NCBI GenBank assembly: GCA_028673005.1
Contig: CM054117.1
Span: 36,038,061 to 36,102,060, forward strand
Direction: 5' to 3'
Length of the DNA stretch: 64,000 nucleotides
Source of the DNA: Tanypteryx hageni
Lineage: Eukaryota > Arthropoda > Insecta > Odonata > Petaluridae
A program made the position numbers and the translations under genes. Under the pieces are notes generated by a model. It was given only the letters and a program-made list of their open reading frames with translations, did not search any database and was not told where the DNA came from. Of the stretch, positions 37,881 through 52,300 are shown in pieces (position 1 is the first letter of the stretch; each line of letters begins with the position of its first letter).

Positions 37881-40800
37881 TACAGAGAGAGTAAGAGATA
37901 CAGAAGGGGCATGAGAAAGGAAAGTGTTTGTGGGCATGGTGAAGATTGGAGTGTTTTCTAGGAATGAGAAACGTGGGCGAATACCCGCGGAATGGTCTGG
38001 GAAAGCAACGGAGGGAGAGAGGGGGTGTCGGGAAGGGAGGGTGAGGTTGGAGGTTAGGAAGGGGGGTGAGATCGTCGGCGGCAACGTGCGAGAGAAAAGG
38101 AGGATTCGACAACAAAGGGGCCAATCAGTTTGCATCTCTAGCGAGAGAGGGTTGAAGGGAGAGAAGTGGGGAGAGGAGGAAGAATCTCCGGGGGAGAAGC
38201 ATGGAAAGAAAAAAGGCGAGAGAGAGGAAGAGGAACGGAAAAGGAAGAGGGAAGATAGGAAGATCGGGGAGCGTGGGAGGGGCTCCTGAGATAGAGCTTG
38301 AAGGAAGGAAAAGTTTGAGAAAATATGGATATGAAGAGAGGGATGAAATTTGCTTCGATGATTCTCAAAACATCCCATCCCACTCCCTTTTACGGAGAGA
38401 CACGACGTAATATCGGGCGCATGAGGTTATATTAACGATGTTCGACTGGTGGTAAGCGACGTCACACCAGATGCACACGGCCGCATTCGGAGATGGACGA
38501 GTGGAATTTGTAACTCCTTCTCCTTAGCGTTTTCTTTTTATTAATTTTTTATTTCGGCCGAGAAGTAATTGATCGATTATCTTGATATTGGGACCCATTT
38601 CCAGCCTTTTATACCTCCACTTCTAAGAGGATGATAAACGAGGAGAGGACTTTTTAAGTATTCAATTTATCCCCCAGAAATTTCGATTACCTTCTCGACT
38701 TTAGAAAAAAAAGATCCTCCTGCCCTCCAACGCTTTTCCCTCCAGAAATCTCCGAACGAATACCGCCGAAAAAGAGAGGCAGACAAGTCTCTCCCTCGCC
38801 TTTGATAAAAATTAATGAAAAGGAATTATTAACCTCAAACCCAATTTAAGACGATTATTACGAATGGTTAAAGAGAATTCGAGATTAGGGATCCGGAAAA
38901 CGAGGTCACATTAGAGAAATAATCTTCGGGCCAGATCATGCCCCAATACCTTATAATTCTTTCAACGGAATTCGGAAGGGAAAAATATGAGAAAAAGAGA
39001 GAGAGAGAGAGAGAGAAGGAATAAAGAGAAAAAGGCGAAAAGGGAAAAAAGAGCCGTAATAATAAAAATTGAGCCGCACGCCGCCTTTCTTCTCCCTCTC
39101 CTATGCGCAACCCTTTTCATCGGGGATGTAAAAACCCAATCTCTTTTTTTCTGAAGGAAAAGGAATCCCACACTCCGGCATACAACCCTTCTCTCTCTCT
39201 CTACTTGATAAAGAAATAGTCCTCCCGATGGAAACTTTCAAATACACTTCATCTTTTCCTTTTCTTCTCCCCTTCGACGATGATCTCCGTCGCTTATCGG
39301 CAAATTTGGGTTACAAGTCACGCGTAACTTATTCAACAACAAATCGATTCGACTAGAAAATAATAGAGCGAAGAAGAGTGAAATTTTCAGCTTCGAAGGA
39401 AAGAAAAAGAAATGAAAATCGCGACGTTAAGGTGTCGGACTACTAACGATAAGTTTAAATTATGACGCCGAGTAACACACTTGCACCAATGATTTCCAAA
39501 CTTTTGTCCACAACCGGAATGAGATGGAATATAAAATCAACTCCCTCCATCCCCCATCTTTCCATACGTTAAGGAGAAAAACTAAGTTTTCCAACTACTC
39601 CCACCCTCAAGTCCCTCCGCTGCCCACCCACGCATTCCACCGAAACATCGCCTCATGTAAAAACCAATCTTCAACGGGTACTACAACGCATAAAACTCAC
39701 CCCGCGACTCTCTCTTCTTACGAGATTCCTCCCGTCTTTATTACTCCTCCGTCATCCACGAACGCCTTTTCCTCCCTCCCACTCCCTAATGTCCCCCCCT
39801 TGCGTTCCTTTCCCTCCTACCACCTCGTAACTCTTGCCTTCCGTTAAACCCACTTTCCCCTTTCCGGGTTTTAAAGGAACCTCCTCTAAGAGGGGGGAGC
39901 AGGGGAGAAAAAGAGAGGAGGGTGAGGAGCAAGAAGAAAAGTTTTGCCCTTCAAGTCAAACTTCTACCCGATCCGAGTACACCACCCACGCCCTCCCCCC
40001 CAGCCTCCACCTACCCCCTTCCAACCACCAGCAAAACCTCTCCGCTGCAACCCGCCTTCGTAAAAAACCTCTTGCCCTCCTAGAAATCTTTACTCCTACA
40101 CAAAAAACCTTCCCTCCCTTTTTAATTCCTCCAACCTCCCTCGCAGACTTCGACCTCCCCCAAAATCCCACTTGCGCAATCACCGCCATCAGAGGAAGGG
40201 GGAGAGGAGGGGAACGTGGGAGGTTAGAATAAGAACATGAATCCCTTCCCCCTTCTTCCTCATCTCATTCCTTCCTCGCATTCTCTCATTCTTCGCTGCG
40301 AAATCTGGGCCCACCGAAATCCCCTCCTTTTGAAAGACCACTCGTCCCCCCCAGCCGACTCCATCCCCGCTCTCACTCTTCCCTCATCCTGAAGCCTTCG
40401 TGTAAAAAGGAAGGGGAATTAAGCAGTCATATACAACAACTGTCAAGAGTAGAAACTGGAAGCCACGGTAAGGTATGGGGAAGGGTTATCCGAGGAGAGA
40501 GTGAGAGGGGGAGAAAGGGTGATGTGGGCCAGAGAAAATGGGGAAGGGGAAGGCGGGTGGAATTATGAAGGGAAGGAGAGAGTGAAATTAACTCTTTCGA
40601 CGAAGGCCTAGAGTTACAAGGCGAGAAAGCTTAAGGAGATAGTTTTCATTTTATCGAGAATAAGGCAGACAGACGTACATAATTTTCCAAGTGCCCGAGG
40701 ATAATGTTTATGGCCGCGTCTATCTTTAACGACCGTTCTTGTTCTTTTCATTTTTAAACTTCGAACTTGACGTTAAAAAATCAGACGGAGGGATGGGAAT

Positions 40801-43800
40801 TGATCAACGGAGTTTTTGTTCCGTAGTTTGCTCGGATCAAAATTTCAAATGAAAAAATCTGAAGTAACAGATGTGACAAACTGTGGGAAAGTTTCCACTA
40901 AAATGTTGAATAAGTGCAAAATATGAACGTCGCGTTGATTGCGGGTCCTCCTCATATGGCGTCGACACCTGAGCATCCATTCATTCATTCCGACTTAAAC
41001 GTAAATATGTTGAAATATAACATTTCTTAAAAAAAAAATGCAACGCACGCTTTATGATAAAGCTCCCATCCGTTCGGCACTCCGCCCTACTTAAAACGCT
41101 GTGGGAACAATGCAACTTCAAACCTCCTGTTGGTGGTGGAAGTAATAACGTTCGGAATCGATTCATTTCCTCCCGGAATATGAACCACGGAAATAGGAGA
41201 CGACTTGAGAACCGTGGCAAAGATGGATGGCGCAACTTACGGAACGAACTTCTTCTGTTCGGAAGCAATCACGCGAAATCACTAAATCTTTCTGAATCCA
41301 CGGAGCGGGTGGAGGAACAAGAAACGAAGGAACAAGGCGCGGAAATAATATTAAGGGATTTGTTGGAATTCGCGAGAAACCTCCGATTCTGTGTATATAT
41401 GGACGCCCGAAAATTTAATCTTCCGCCACTTTAACTCGAAAACCCACAGGAGTTATAGTGACCAGTTACAGCAACTACAATTCTTGAATGAAGTTAATTA
41501 CTTACGCGCGAGGTAGCGACAAAAGAAAAATTCACTTATATACCATTACTAAAATTATTTTAAAGACGAATCTTTGGAGAATGAAATATGGTGGTAGGAG
41601 AAACGTTCGAAAAACAGGGTCGCGCATATTCGTTTCCACGCCGAATGCGGAGACCCAAGAAGCAAAGCCGAAGATGGAGGAAAGGATGGGAAGGAGTGAG
41701 ATATGCAAACAAGTCGGACTATAAAACAGAACTCAAACACTAATGAATTACCATACGTTGGTTTCGAAGGAAAAACGCGAGCTCATTTGTCGCCCTTATT
41801 CCAAAACCCCCAACTCCTCCCAAACCCGAACATTTTCAAACTCTCCTATCCTCGAGCAAAAATCTTTCTCTAATTCGTCCCCACCATGGACAGCTTCCGT
41901 CTCCCCAACTTCTACTTTCCATCCCGATTCGAGGAAACGGGTAGAGGAGGAGGAAAAAGGGCGAGAGAGAGAGAGGGATAGAAAGAGAGAAAATCGAAAA
42001 AGAGATTTGAAAAAAAAGAAGAGAAAAAGGATAAAAAAGGAAGCTCCTCTTCCACATTCTCCAAGTCCAACACGGGGTATTTAATTTCCTTTGATGGAAA
42101 CGCGTAATTACTGGCTATAAATTATCTCAAAGAGGTAGCAGGGACTTTGGATTGGGTGCAGGGCAGGTTGGAAAGGGAAGACGGGGAATTTTTTTATACG
42201 TATTGGGAATAGTTCCGTCCGATTGAGACCGGAGCGAGAATTCTGAGCAATATCATTGTAAAAGTGGCGGAGGAAAAGAAACGGAGAACGAAGCGGATTA
42301 TAATGGGATAAAATTGGGTTAAAAGGAAACGCGGAAAGCAAGGACGATAATAAAACAAAAAAGGGGAAGAAAATATAGGGAGATAAGATGAAGTTTGATG
42401 AATAGAATTATATGAAAAGAATTCCTTAAATAGCCTGTTAAATAGAAGTCAGAATTAACTAATCATTTAAATAGTTTCGAGAGGGAGGGGGTGGAACAAG
42501 AGATTTCCGAAAGAGTTGATGGAAAAGGGGATGGGAGAGGTGTGAAGAGATATAAAGGGAATTTTTGACAAAAAGAACAATCGGACAAAAAGCGAGAGAG
42601 ATACGCAACGCGAAACCGAAATCATTCCAAAAAGAAGAAAAAAGATCACGCACGTATTTGTGCGCGAAACGAACACCTATAGGAAACATTTCCTCGTTGG
42701 CTCGCAAGCAAGGGAGGAGTGGCATTAAGTAACCGAGGTGAGAAGAGCTCAACCATTCCCGGTAATAGATGCACGAAAAAACGTGAGGAGGGAAAGAGCG
42801 ATCGTTAAAAAAAATAACCCGTTCGAAACAAAACATTAGTAACATTTTTTTCGCGCCTGCTAATCAGCTGATGGAAAAAATGTAGTTTCAATCAAAAACA
42901 AAAAACATATGGCCACATAATGTACGCAAGTCTGCGATTATTCATAAGTACGTTTACATATAGAATGGCCTTGGACCAGAAAGGTGGTATAATTTTGACA
43001 CTCATTATCTATGATCCTTTAATGTTAGTTAAAAACGGCTTAAAGTGATAAAAATGACAACCCTCCATTTAGCAGTGGACAAAAATATTTTTTTTATCTT
43101 ATCGCTTCGGCTTCTTGGAAATTAAGGAAAGATATCGGCAAATACCGGCAAAAAAAAAGGCTGACGTAAAATTTACATGAGAAAATTAAGTGACAATTGT
43201 AGAGGAAAAGGCGCCAGACGGCAAAGGATGGGATAAACAGTAGTGAGAAAGAGAGAGATGGAAAGATCGAAGGAGGGACAGACAAACAAAGATGTAGAGA
43301 AAACTAAAAAATAAAATAGGCATAAGGAAAAAATGGACCATGTTTTTCCTCCTTTCATCATCAGCGCGCCACTTTTTCATAAAAAACTTACGGAAGAAGT
43401 TAGTCAGAGCAGTATTTGTGAAAAGTAAAAAAACTTGAGGTCGCGTTAACTTTTCCGGTACGTACTATTAAAGTAGACCTAACTAATGCCTCAAAAACAT
43501 GGATTTTTTCTTAGGACTGTACAGAGACCGGTGAGGGAACTAAAAGACGGGACCGACTATGAAACTAAATAACGCCGAGGAATATTTAGGAAGGGAATCA
43601 AGCGAGGCTCATTTGGATAGGAGAGACAACAAGAAGGAAAACAAAGATCTTTTCCCTCCCCCCTCCTTTCGACTGCGAGGGAAAAGATTCAAAAGATTCT
43701 CGCCGAGGAGAGAGAGAAAATACCAGATGATAAAATGGTGGGAATGCAGGATGGACGCGGGCGTGTAAGGGGAGGAGAAAGGAGTGGGGTAGAGAAAAGA

Positions 43801-46800
43801 GAGAGAGGGGAGAGGTAGTGAGGGGTAGGTTAGAGAAAGCTTCCGAGTTAATAGCCCTAATGATGAATGGTTGAAACTCGAGAGAATTTGGCATCCACTG
43901 CGTTCTTCATTTCGCTTATTTTTTTCTTCTTTCTTTCGAAAAGGGTAGATAATTGAAAAAATATGTGGAAACGAGAGGTGAGGAACGGAGCGCATAGGAA
44001 ATAAAAATATTACCAGGGAGTGAGAGGGAGAAGAGAGGGAGGGGAGAAAGAAAGGGGATGAGTGGGGAAAAGAAAAAATGTTTTCCAGACCTAACTTCAG
44101 ACAAGACAATAAAAAACAAATAAAGGGGCGGAGGCCGTGAGAAGAGAGAGACGGGATGAAAAGGCGTTATGGGAAAAAATTGAAAAGAATACGACAAAAA
44201 AACGAAAGCACAGCCCGCTCGGTCCCAGTTATATTGTATATAGGCAAGTCGAGTTTGGCGTGGATGGAAAGCGAGTGTCGGAAACCTGTGCGTCGAGATG
44301 ACAACGCGAAAGCCTAGTCGACGGAGGTACGTATTTTTTCGGGGAAGAAAATGGACAGAACGACCTGCAATTGTTTATGTGCGAGAATGAGACTTAAGAT
44401 CGCCGTCTGCGCTACGGAACTTATTAAACAAAACAGCAGAAAATATCGGCTAAGGGTAAATTGTCGATCCGATTAAAAATTAAGTTCTTCGATTAGTATA
44501 TCACAGAAGAGAAAGCCTAGTTATCTATCATATCTAAATGTTATTTTGGGTTACATTTAAAGGAAATCGATGATAACACTAGATTACTGTGTGTATAGTA
44601 TTTCTGGCAAATCAACCTCTTGGTTTATTATAAACACTGGACTAGGGTATTTCCATTATTGAGATAATAAAAAAAAACTCGTACGAAAATAAGAAATACA
44701 GCGCAATAACACTATGATTTACTGCATAATTCTACATTATGGTTAAATGTAATCTATTTGACACAATAATAATAAAATTTTATTTAACACATACAGGATC
44801 TCCAATTATATGCGTTATAATAAGTTTTGACATAGAATAAATATAGATAAAGTTAGAAGATTAACATAAAAACGACAAAAGAAAAACGTATGTTATGGAT
44901 AAGAAATTTAACTCGACTCCTCCAATTAAACTCACCAAGAAAATATATTTTCAGAAAAGAAAGTTATGCTACAACTACAAAATAACACGGTAGAGGAACC
45001 ACGAGAATATAAGAAAAGATTTTCCTAATATCTAGCTGTGAAATCGCTCGCTGAATGTTGTACCAATTTTCAGATGTAATTTCAATGAGTGACAAAAATC
45101 TATCACATAAAAAAATAGAAGTGATTATCTAAACAAAAACGACCCAAGATCCACAAAACGTGACGTATTCATTTCAAACCCTGAGGCCATACGCAGATTT
45201 TACTTCCCGTAAAATTTCCTAACAACCCCTTACTCATTGTCCTTCATATGCCCAGGATTCGACGAAACAGCTATTCAACGAGCTACAACAAAAAACCTAA
45301 CTTAATTGCAACTAAGACAATAAGCGCTTATTTCGCAAGAAGAAGACTTTTTATTTTAGCGACTCCTCGTTCATGCACACAGTTCTCTCCAAAACGAAAA
45401 AATAAATAAATAAAAAACGAATAAACGAGACTAATTCTTATTGTTCCCCTCAATTCCAACTTCCTCTCTCAGGGAAAAAATACAGCCTTCTCAAGAAGAC
45501 CGGACAAAGACAAGGCTCATGCAACACATGCATTTTCTCCTCTTTTGTAAAACGCTCGCGTTTTTCGCTTCTTTCCCTATCCTCTCTCTCCCCCGCATCT
45601 CTCTTTCTCTCTCTCCGGCGGGCACTGAAACCGCACCATAGCCGTTAGGGAAAAAAACCACCGTCCGACAATGAACAGAATGGAGGAGGAATAAAAAAAA
45701 GGAGCCTCAATTCCCGCAAGAGTGGAGAAGGAAGGAGAAAAGGACGAGGTAAACCACTCACGAACTCACCGACAACAGCAACTTTCCTCCCTTCGGCCTC
45801 CGCTACCCTTCTCCCCCACCTCCCTCCTCCCCACCCCCTTCAGGGCGCACGGGCCGAGGAAAATACGAACCGCTGGGACACTTCACTTTAATTATCATGG
45901 CCTCGGGGGCCACTGGTTGACCAAATGCCGCGAGGAAGGGGAGGGTGCGGAGGAAGACGAGTGGGAGAAAAATCGAGGAAACGAGAAGAAAAGCTGCCCA
46001 AAAAAGAGAGACGAGGGAGGAAAGAAGAACGAGCCCCTCCGCTATTCAACTTAGTTTTTTCACCTCGAGCGTTAAATCTTCGGAGGATCCTATAGTGAAA
46101 TACCTCCTCTACCTTGTTCCCTGCCCTGAGGATTTGTATTTCTTTACGAATTTCGAAAGAACAAATGAGCAAGAGTCTTCCGTCCCGATAAATTCTAAAA
46201 TAAGCCTCCGAATTTCGCTAAAATGTTTGAACACGAGGTTCGAACGTTGGTTAAACTAACCGCAAGTTCGTTAAAAATGCCGATCCCCCTCGTTTTTTCG
46301 CAAGCACAGGAGTAAAAATTGCTTCAGGAAAAAGGCAGATGCTCCTAAGATTCATATAACGGTGCATTATCCGACTTATGGAATCAGTTTTGATAATCAC
46401 TACACGTCATCGCCGTCATTTTAGTATTAGAGCCCTTTTCATGACGACAAATAGGTTAAACGATAATCAATTGTATACCTGAACTAATCATGAATATCAA
46501 GAATAAATACAAAACCACGTTTTTTGTGATATGAGCGTTGGAGCACCAACCACACGCACATTGAGTGATTAGTAACTTCTCCCGTAAACGTATTGACAGT
46601 CTGGAATAGCCATGAAAAGTTTCAAAAGCTAGCCGAACATAATTATAATGAGCACTGATTGCAAAAACCAATCTCATGAGGCGATTTGTTCAAAACGTGA
46701 ACATATATTCCATTCTTTCCATCGGCTGCCCGAATCGTAACAACCTTCGCGCCCTAGATTCCATTAACCTCAACACTGGCTCGCATAAGATTGCAATCCA

Positions 46801-48915
46801 CCATCCCTTGAGAGAGGGCGGTTTACCTGCCCACCCGCCATCCGACGCCACTCCCTCGCACACACTCCCGCGAAAACTAAAACTCCTTCCACGGTCAGAG
46901 ACACAATCGTAAATCAATTTCTTGGCTACCTGTTGATCTGAACCGAACCTTCCACCGCCGCTCCACAGATTTTGTACCGAACGATCCAGTATGTGCTTCT
47001 CCCGCCTTCCCCCTCCCCCTCGCCTCAACACAAACACCCTCGCACTCTACTAACTTTTGCTTTATTCCCAAAACTCCAATCAGTGACTCCATCTCGATAC
47101 CCTCCCACTTCCAAAAAAGAACAAAGATGCCCTTATTTTTCCCGCATATGTAAAACAATCGCGCGCCTTCTTTCTTTCTGCTTTTCCCATTATAAGAGCA
47201 CACTCTCTTAAGCACCAATAGCACGCTCTTTTAAACACCAATAGCTTGGATGAAAAATCCCATCTAAAATAAGGTGAAATTCTCGCCAAATTATCGCCAG
47301 TGTCTTCGAACACAACTAAAATAAATGATAATGCAAATAACAGCCGAAGAGGCAAACATATTGGTAGTGATTGAATGCAGATTAAAACAATGAAATTCGA
47401 ATTTTTTCCCACATTTATACCTCTAAAAAACAAGACAAAATGAATTATAATGAGCTAGTTAAAAATGACAAGAGAAAAACGTTAACGCCCTCAAAAGGGT
47501 TTGAAGCCGCGTCATCGTTGCTTAGAAATCCACTAATTACCCACCAAGCCGAGCATTATTTCTACGTTTCCTAAAGAAGCAAACTAAAAGGCCATTAATT
47601 AATCTTTAAATTTTATCGTTACAGAGGCAGACAGCATAGGAATTTAACAGTTTAACCGCCTCAATTAAACTTCTCACGCAAAGAAAGGCATGAAAACGTG
47701 CCACACCTCCCCCCCTTTCATTCATCGCGTTCATGTCTTATCGCCGAACAGAAGAGATAATTAATGGACGATTTTCCAAAATTTACACTGAAATAAAGTA
47801 AGACCGAACTTCACCGACGCTATGAGAGAGAGAGAGAGAGAATCGAAACATAATTTTTTGTTAAGGACTTTGCGCGCTCCACTTCTGGTTCGAAACTTCT
47901 CCTCCACACGACTACCCCGCCAAACTCGGAAAACCGCCCTCCCCTGGGGACCGAACAACAACAATGTATTCCCGTGAGCGAAGCAGGATGTATTATCAAG
48001 TCAATTAAGGAGTACCATCGAATTTCCTCATTTTGGCTCAATTATCTTCAAACGGAATTCGCGGCAAAGTTTGGCAATTTATAGCGGAATATACCACGGG
48101 AGCCCGGGGAAAGCAGTCATGCCGAAAGCCAAGTACGGAGGAGGGAAGGAGGATTGGAGGAAGGGTATGGGGTAAAAGGGTGTTCGTACCCTGGCTCTGG
48201 AGGGAGGATAGCATACCGATCACATAAGTGACGTGATGGAGGGAGATTCCCTTGCCTCGCTCCTTTTCCCTTCCCGTCTACTACAGAGCAGGAGATGAAA
48301 AGGAGGAGGGGATATAACAAAGTGAAGGCACCCATCAACCCAACAATCCCATACAAGAAGTCGCGGAACCCATTATGAGTTAGGACTACAAGCGTTACAA
48401 GACGTGAGGGAGGACGGGACGAGATAGAGAGAGCAAAGGAGAAACGGGCGAGATAAACATCTCGCACATTTGAGGGGAAGCAGAGAAAAGGGGTAAACTC
48501 CCCCGAGTCACACGCGTACTTGCCACATCATCGCGACCCGTTTTATTAAAGCGATGAAATGCGACTAACTCCTTCATCCCCTCGGGACACGTACCGGAGG
48601 GGGAGGAGAGAGAACACAAAACGGAGCTTTAATCGGAGCGATACCTCCGCGAGGCGAAAAGTTTTCGTCGCAGAGTACTCCGAGAGCTTAAGCACGTTAC
48701 GAGGATGGCAGGGAACATGAGGAGGGGAAGGGAAGATTTGGGAGGAGAGGGAAGAGAAAGTCAAACACTTATCATCGACAGAATGGATGGCGTACGAAAC
48801 GGAGAAAAGTGTGGAGAGATAGTCGAGCATCTATGGAAACGGATATACACAAGGTTGGGACCGCTATGTAAGTCACGAATCAAGTGTGGTAAAAATGAAC
48901 ACGGAACACAGCGAT
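37881..48915. other. Long non-coding stretch, mostly unique
   Basis: About 11 kb without a convincing gene. Purine-rich patches lie at 37990-38290, 40470-40590 and 43740-44160; CT-rich patches at 39540-40180 and 46980-47060; GA microsatellites at about 38998-39016 and 47823-47842. 44400-45300 is AT-rich unique DNA. A TATA-like box followed by an ATG and a GTACGT donor-like site occurs at 44237-44332 but is unsupported by homology. Confidence 0.4.
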
Positions 48916-48919
48916 GCAC

Positions 48920-49390
48920 GACCGTGTACGTGTGTTAGCGTGGGTGTGTACGTGATAGTGTGTGATGTGTTTGTGTGCGTGCGTATATATGTGTATGAGC
49001 GTTTTTTACTATAATTGTTCGTGTATTCGTCTAAGTGTACGAGTGTGCTTATAAATGTGAGTGTGGGTGTGTACGTGATAGTGTGTGCTCTGTTTGTGCG
49101 CGTGCGTATATATGTGTATGAGCATTTTTTTACTATAATTGTTCGTGTATTCGTCTAAGTGTACGAGTGTGCTTATAAATGTGTGTGTGCTTATAAGTGT
49201 GCGTGTGTGCATGTAAGTGTGCGCGTGTGCTTTATAAGTGTGAGTGTGCTTATAATTATGCGCGTTTGCATATAAATGTGCGTATATAGAAATTCGCGTA
49301 CGTGTAAATGTGCGCCTGTGCGTATAAATCTGCACGTGCCTGTGTACATATAAATGTAAGCGTGTGAGCGTGCGTGCGCGCGCGAGAAGA
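48920..49390. repeat. TG-rich repeat with a 123-bp tandem duplication
   Basis: The segment is built from GTGTGN and TTATAARTGTG units. A 123-bp segment beginning TGGGTGTGTACGTGATAGTG at 48941 is repeated at 49064 with a handful of differences, and includes the shared non-repetitive ACTATAATTGTTCGTGTATT. Beyond about 49187 shorter GTGTGCTTATAA-like units continue. Alternating purine-pyrimidine TG/CG stretches could adopt Z-DNA. Minus-strand His/Thr/Tyr-rich frames are repeat translations. Confidence 0.9.
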
Positions 49391-52300
49391 GAGAAAAAGA
49401 CAGGCGAGCATGATGGGTTGATGACGTCACCGCGTCAGTGGAATACCTGTGCGTTGATACGGCGAAAAACGTCAACGAGATACACGCCTCGCTGTCCAAA
49501 AAACCGCAAAAAGCTGTTACAATGAGAAGAAGTAAAGCGAGAGTGAGGGAGAGAGAGAAAGAGAGATGGCGCTCTCGCCTGTTCTGTCTGAGATGGGGAA
49601 GCGAAGAATTCGGTGGCAACACCACTCGTCGGAGAGCGTTGAGTTATTACGCGCGCTGTGGGGAAAGAGCACGAAGAGCGAGGGGTACCTCTGAAAAAAA
49701 TGTTTGGAGACGGAAAAGGGTTGGGCCGGGAAACAATGGGAGGCGGTGGCATAATGGCTGTACGTGTTCATAAAACGTCATCTTCCAAATGGAAGAGCCA
49801 CATTTTATAAAAAAAACACAAACACACAAAAAGCTCCGGAGTACTAGGAGAGTTGAGTTTCTTTCTCTAAAAATGTCAAGAACGGTTCAGAAAGAAAAAC
49901 GGAAATACACGCGCGCGAAACGTCGAGTTCCTTCGGAGGGAGTCGATGAGAGCTCGAAAATTAGGGCGTTTATATGAATACTACTTTGCGCATCGGTTCC
50001 ACCTATCTCACCTCGCTTTGAATAAAAACAGTAACTGTACGAGGTACAGTATAGTTGAATGAGCGATCTCTCGCTTATTACTTGCATCAACTAAATGATT
50101 CCAGCCGAAAAAATAGGGTTACGACTACATACCCGCAGTTGTCAAAAAAGTAATCATTCTAGGAGGTTGTTCCATGTAATGACGTTTAACGATTATCACC
50201 GATGATGCATACCTTTAAAGTTATAGAAATTATACGTACCATTTACTAACACACATAACGACATACATTATTAAACTGGCTTCAAACATGCAAAAAATTA
50301 CGATTAAGCAGAAGAGACAGATGACGCCTAACTTTAAGGTTATAGAAATTATAAGCGCTATTTATGAACACACGCAATAACATATAATATCAAACCGACT
50401 TAAAACACACGACAGGAATAAATAGATAAAACCCAAATGAATTACGCAGTCAGAATGCACGGCAGGACCAGAATTTACCACAGAACACTACATTTTATAA
50501 TCTGCGATCCAAACAGAACGCAAAATCAAATCCCTCGCACGCAAAAAAAATATTCAGGAACTTCCTCCCATCGGCAGTAATTAGAATCGCGGACGCAAAA
50601 CGAAAACCGTACCGCATTAACTTCGGCTCCAAAATAAAAACCAAACCGGAAATGTCATTAAATACCTATTAGCCGAACACGTTTGAATGAAATTTAAAGG
50701 GCAGGAAGGGTGGACGAAAGAAAAAATGAGAGAGAGAAATTTGTTTTTCCTGATTAATCACCGCCGGTTTCCAATTATTTTAGTTTATTTTTAATTATAT
50801 ATCCCAGGGGAAAGAGGATATGAGGAGGGATGGAAGGGGAGAGGGAGAGGATATTTTAACGGGCTCATTTTAAGCGACATCGACCCCGGGACCGGAGAGG
50901 GTGGAAATTGGCAACACTGCGCGCGCGCGGATTCCAAATGACCAAAAAAATAAACACTACCGCTATTATGCAAACCTGGGCCGGACAATACGCCGTCGAT
51001 AAAAGAGAACCCGGGGATGCGAGTGCGGGTCAATTTGGATGACGTAGGCAACGCAAGCGAAAGGGGGAAGGAGGGGTAGGTAGAGACGCAACCTGAGGAA
51101 CAATGCTTTTTCCAGTACGTGATAGAGACGAGATGGGAGAGGGAGGGGGAAGGGAGGGAGATCGAGGTTTCGGGTGGGTTAAAAAAAGAAGAAAAGACCG
51201 GAAAAAATTGAGCGCTGCCGTGAAATATGGCCGTTTCCTTGGTAAAATAGAAGGGCCGAAGAGCGTTCCCGAAATTCACGGAATAGGTCGCGGGATATGC
51301 GATGCCGTACGCAACCGTGGGAGGTTATCAAAGTTTCATTCCCTACGGAGTTTTTCCGGAGAATTTTGGGAGCTCTCCGGGAGAGAGAGAGAGAGAGTGG
51401 AGAGTGGAGATGCATAAATGAGAAAAAATGTAATGCGGAAAAGGGCGAGCGGCAGGTTACGTTACAACAGTTTCGACGGCGGCGTCGGCGGCGAAGGCGG
51501 TGGTAGTAATGTTCGGGAAGTGGAGGAAGGACGCGAGAATACAGAAACAATACTTCCCCTTCGGTATTTTGCTTTATTTTTAAGGTTACGAAAAAATAAA
51601 ATAAAACGCGCTGGGCCGTGATCCGGGAGACCGTAAAAAAAGATACGACCACGAGGAATAACTTCCGGAAAACGCTCCTGTTTTTATTTTTTTATTTAAC
51701 GTCCTTCCATCCTCCTCCTTTTACCTTTCCCCCATTACGGATAGGGTCAGTACTTAATGCCGAGGGAAAAAAGTTTTTAAAAATTTTTTTATATAAAGGT
51801 CGCGAGGAAAAAACGTTTTGTTTAGCAAAAAAATATTCATCGGAGGGGCGTCGTGGATGCATGTGCATGCCTATCAACAGAGCGCAAGAAAGGGAGGCCT
51901 TTTGCGAACGCAATCTGATTACAAATCGGACTGTTTCGCCGACTCCATTAATTACGAGACATTTCCCGCTGTTCCGAGAGAGAAATTATTTTTTGAGAGT
52001 ATTTTTTCCATCTTGATGAAGTCAATTTACGTCTCCGGTGCTCTGGGGAAGTTTTTCGTTTCGCTTTCTTCATTGGACGTTATCCTGGAGCGGAATCAGA
52101 AATGTCTTTAGTTCGTAATATTTATTGTCCTCTGAATTCGAGGAAATATTGTCCTTTATATAGATATTATAAAAACTAATGCTAACTCAAATCCAAAATG
52201 AGAACCTGTATGAGAAACAACGAGATTATATTAAATGTTTTTCTCCTAGCGAATGAAAACTATCCAAGGAGCAAGCTTCACGGTCACTTCATTAATATTT

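Noticed and set aside
41054..41434. 126-codon non-repetitive plus-strand frame
   Set aside because: No recognisable motif; overlaps open frames on the other strand; no splice or promoter context.
49422..49429. TGACGTCA palindrome (CRE-like site)
   Set aside because: An isolated 8-mer with no nearby promoter or gene; expected by chance in this much DNA.
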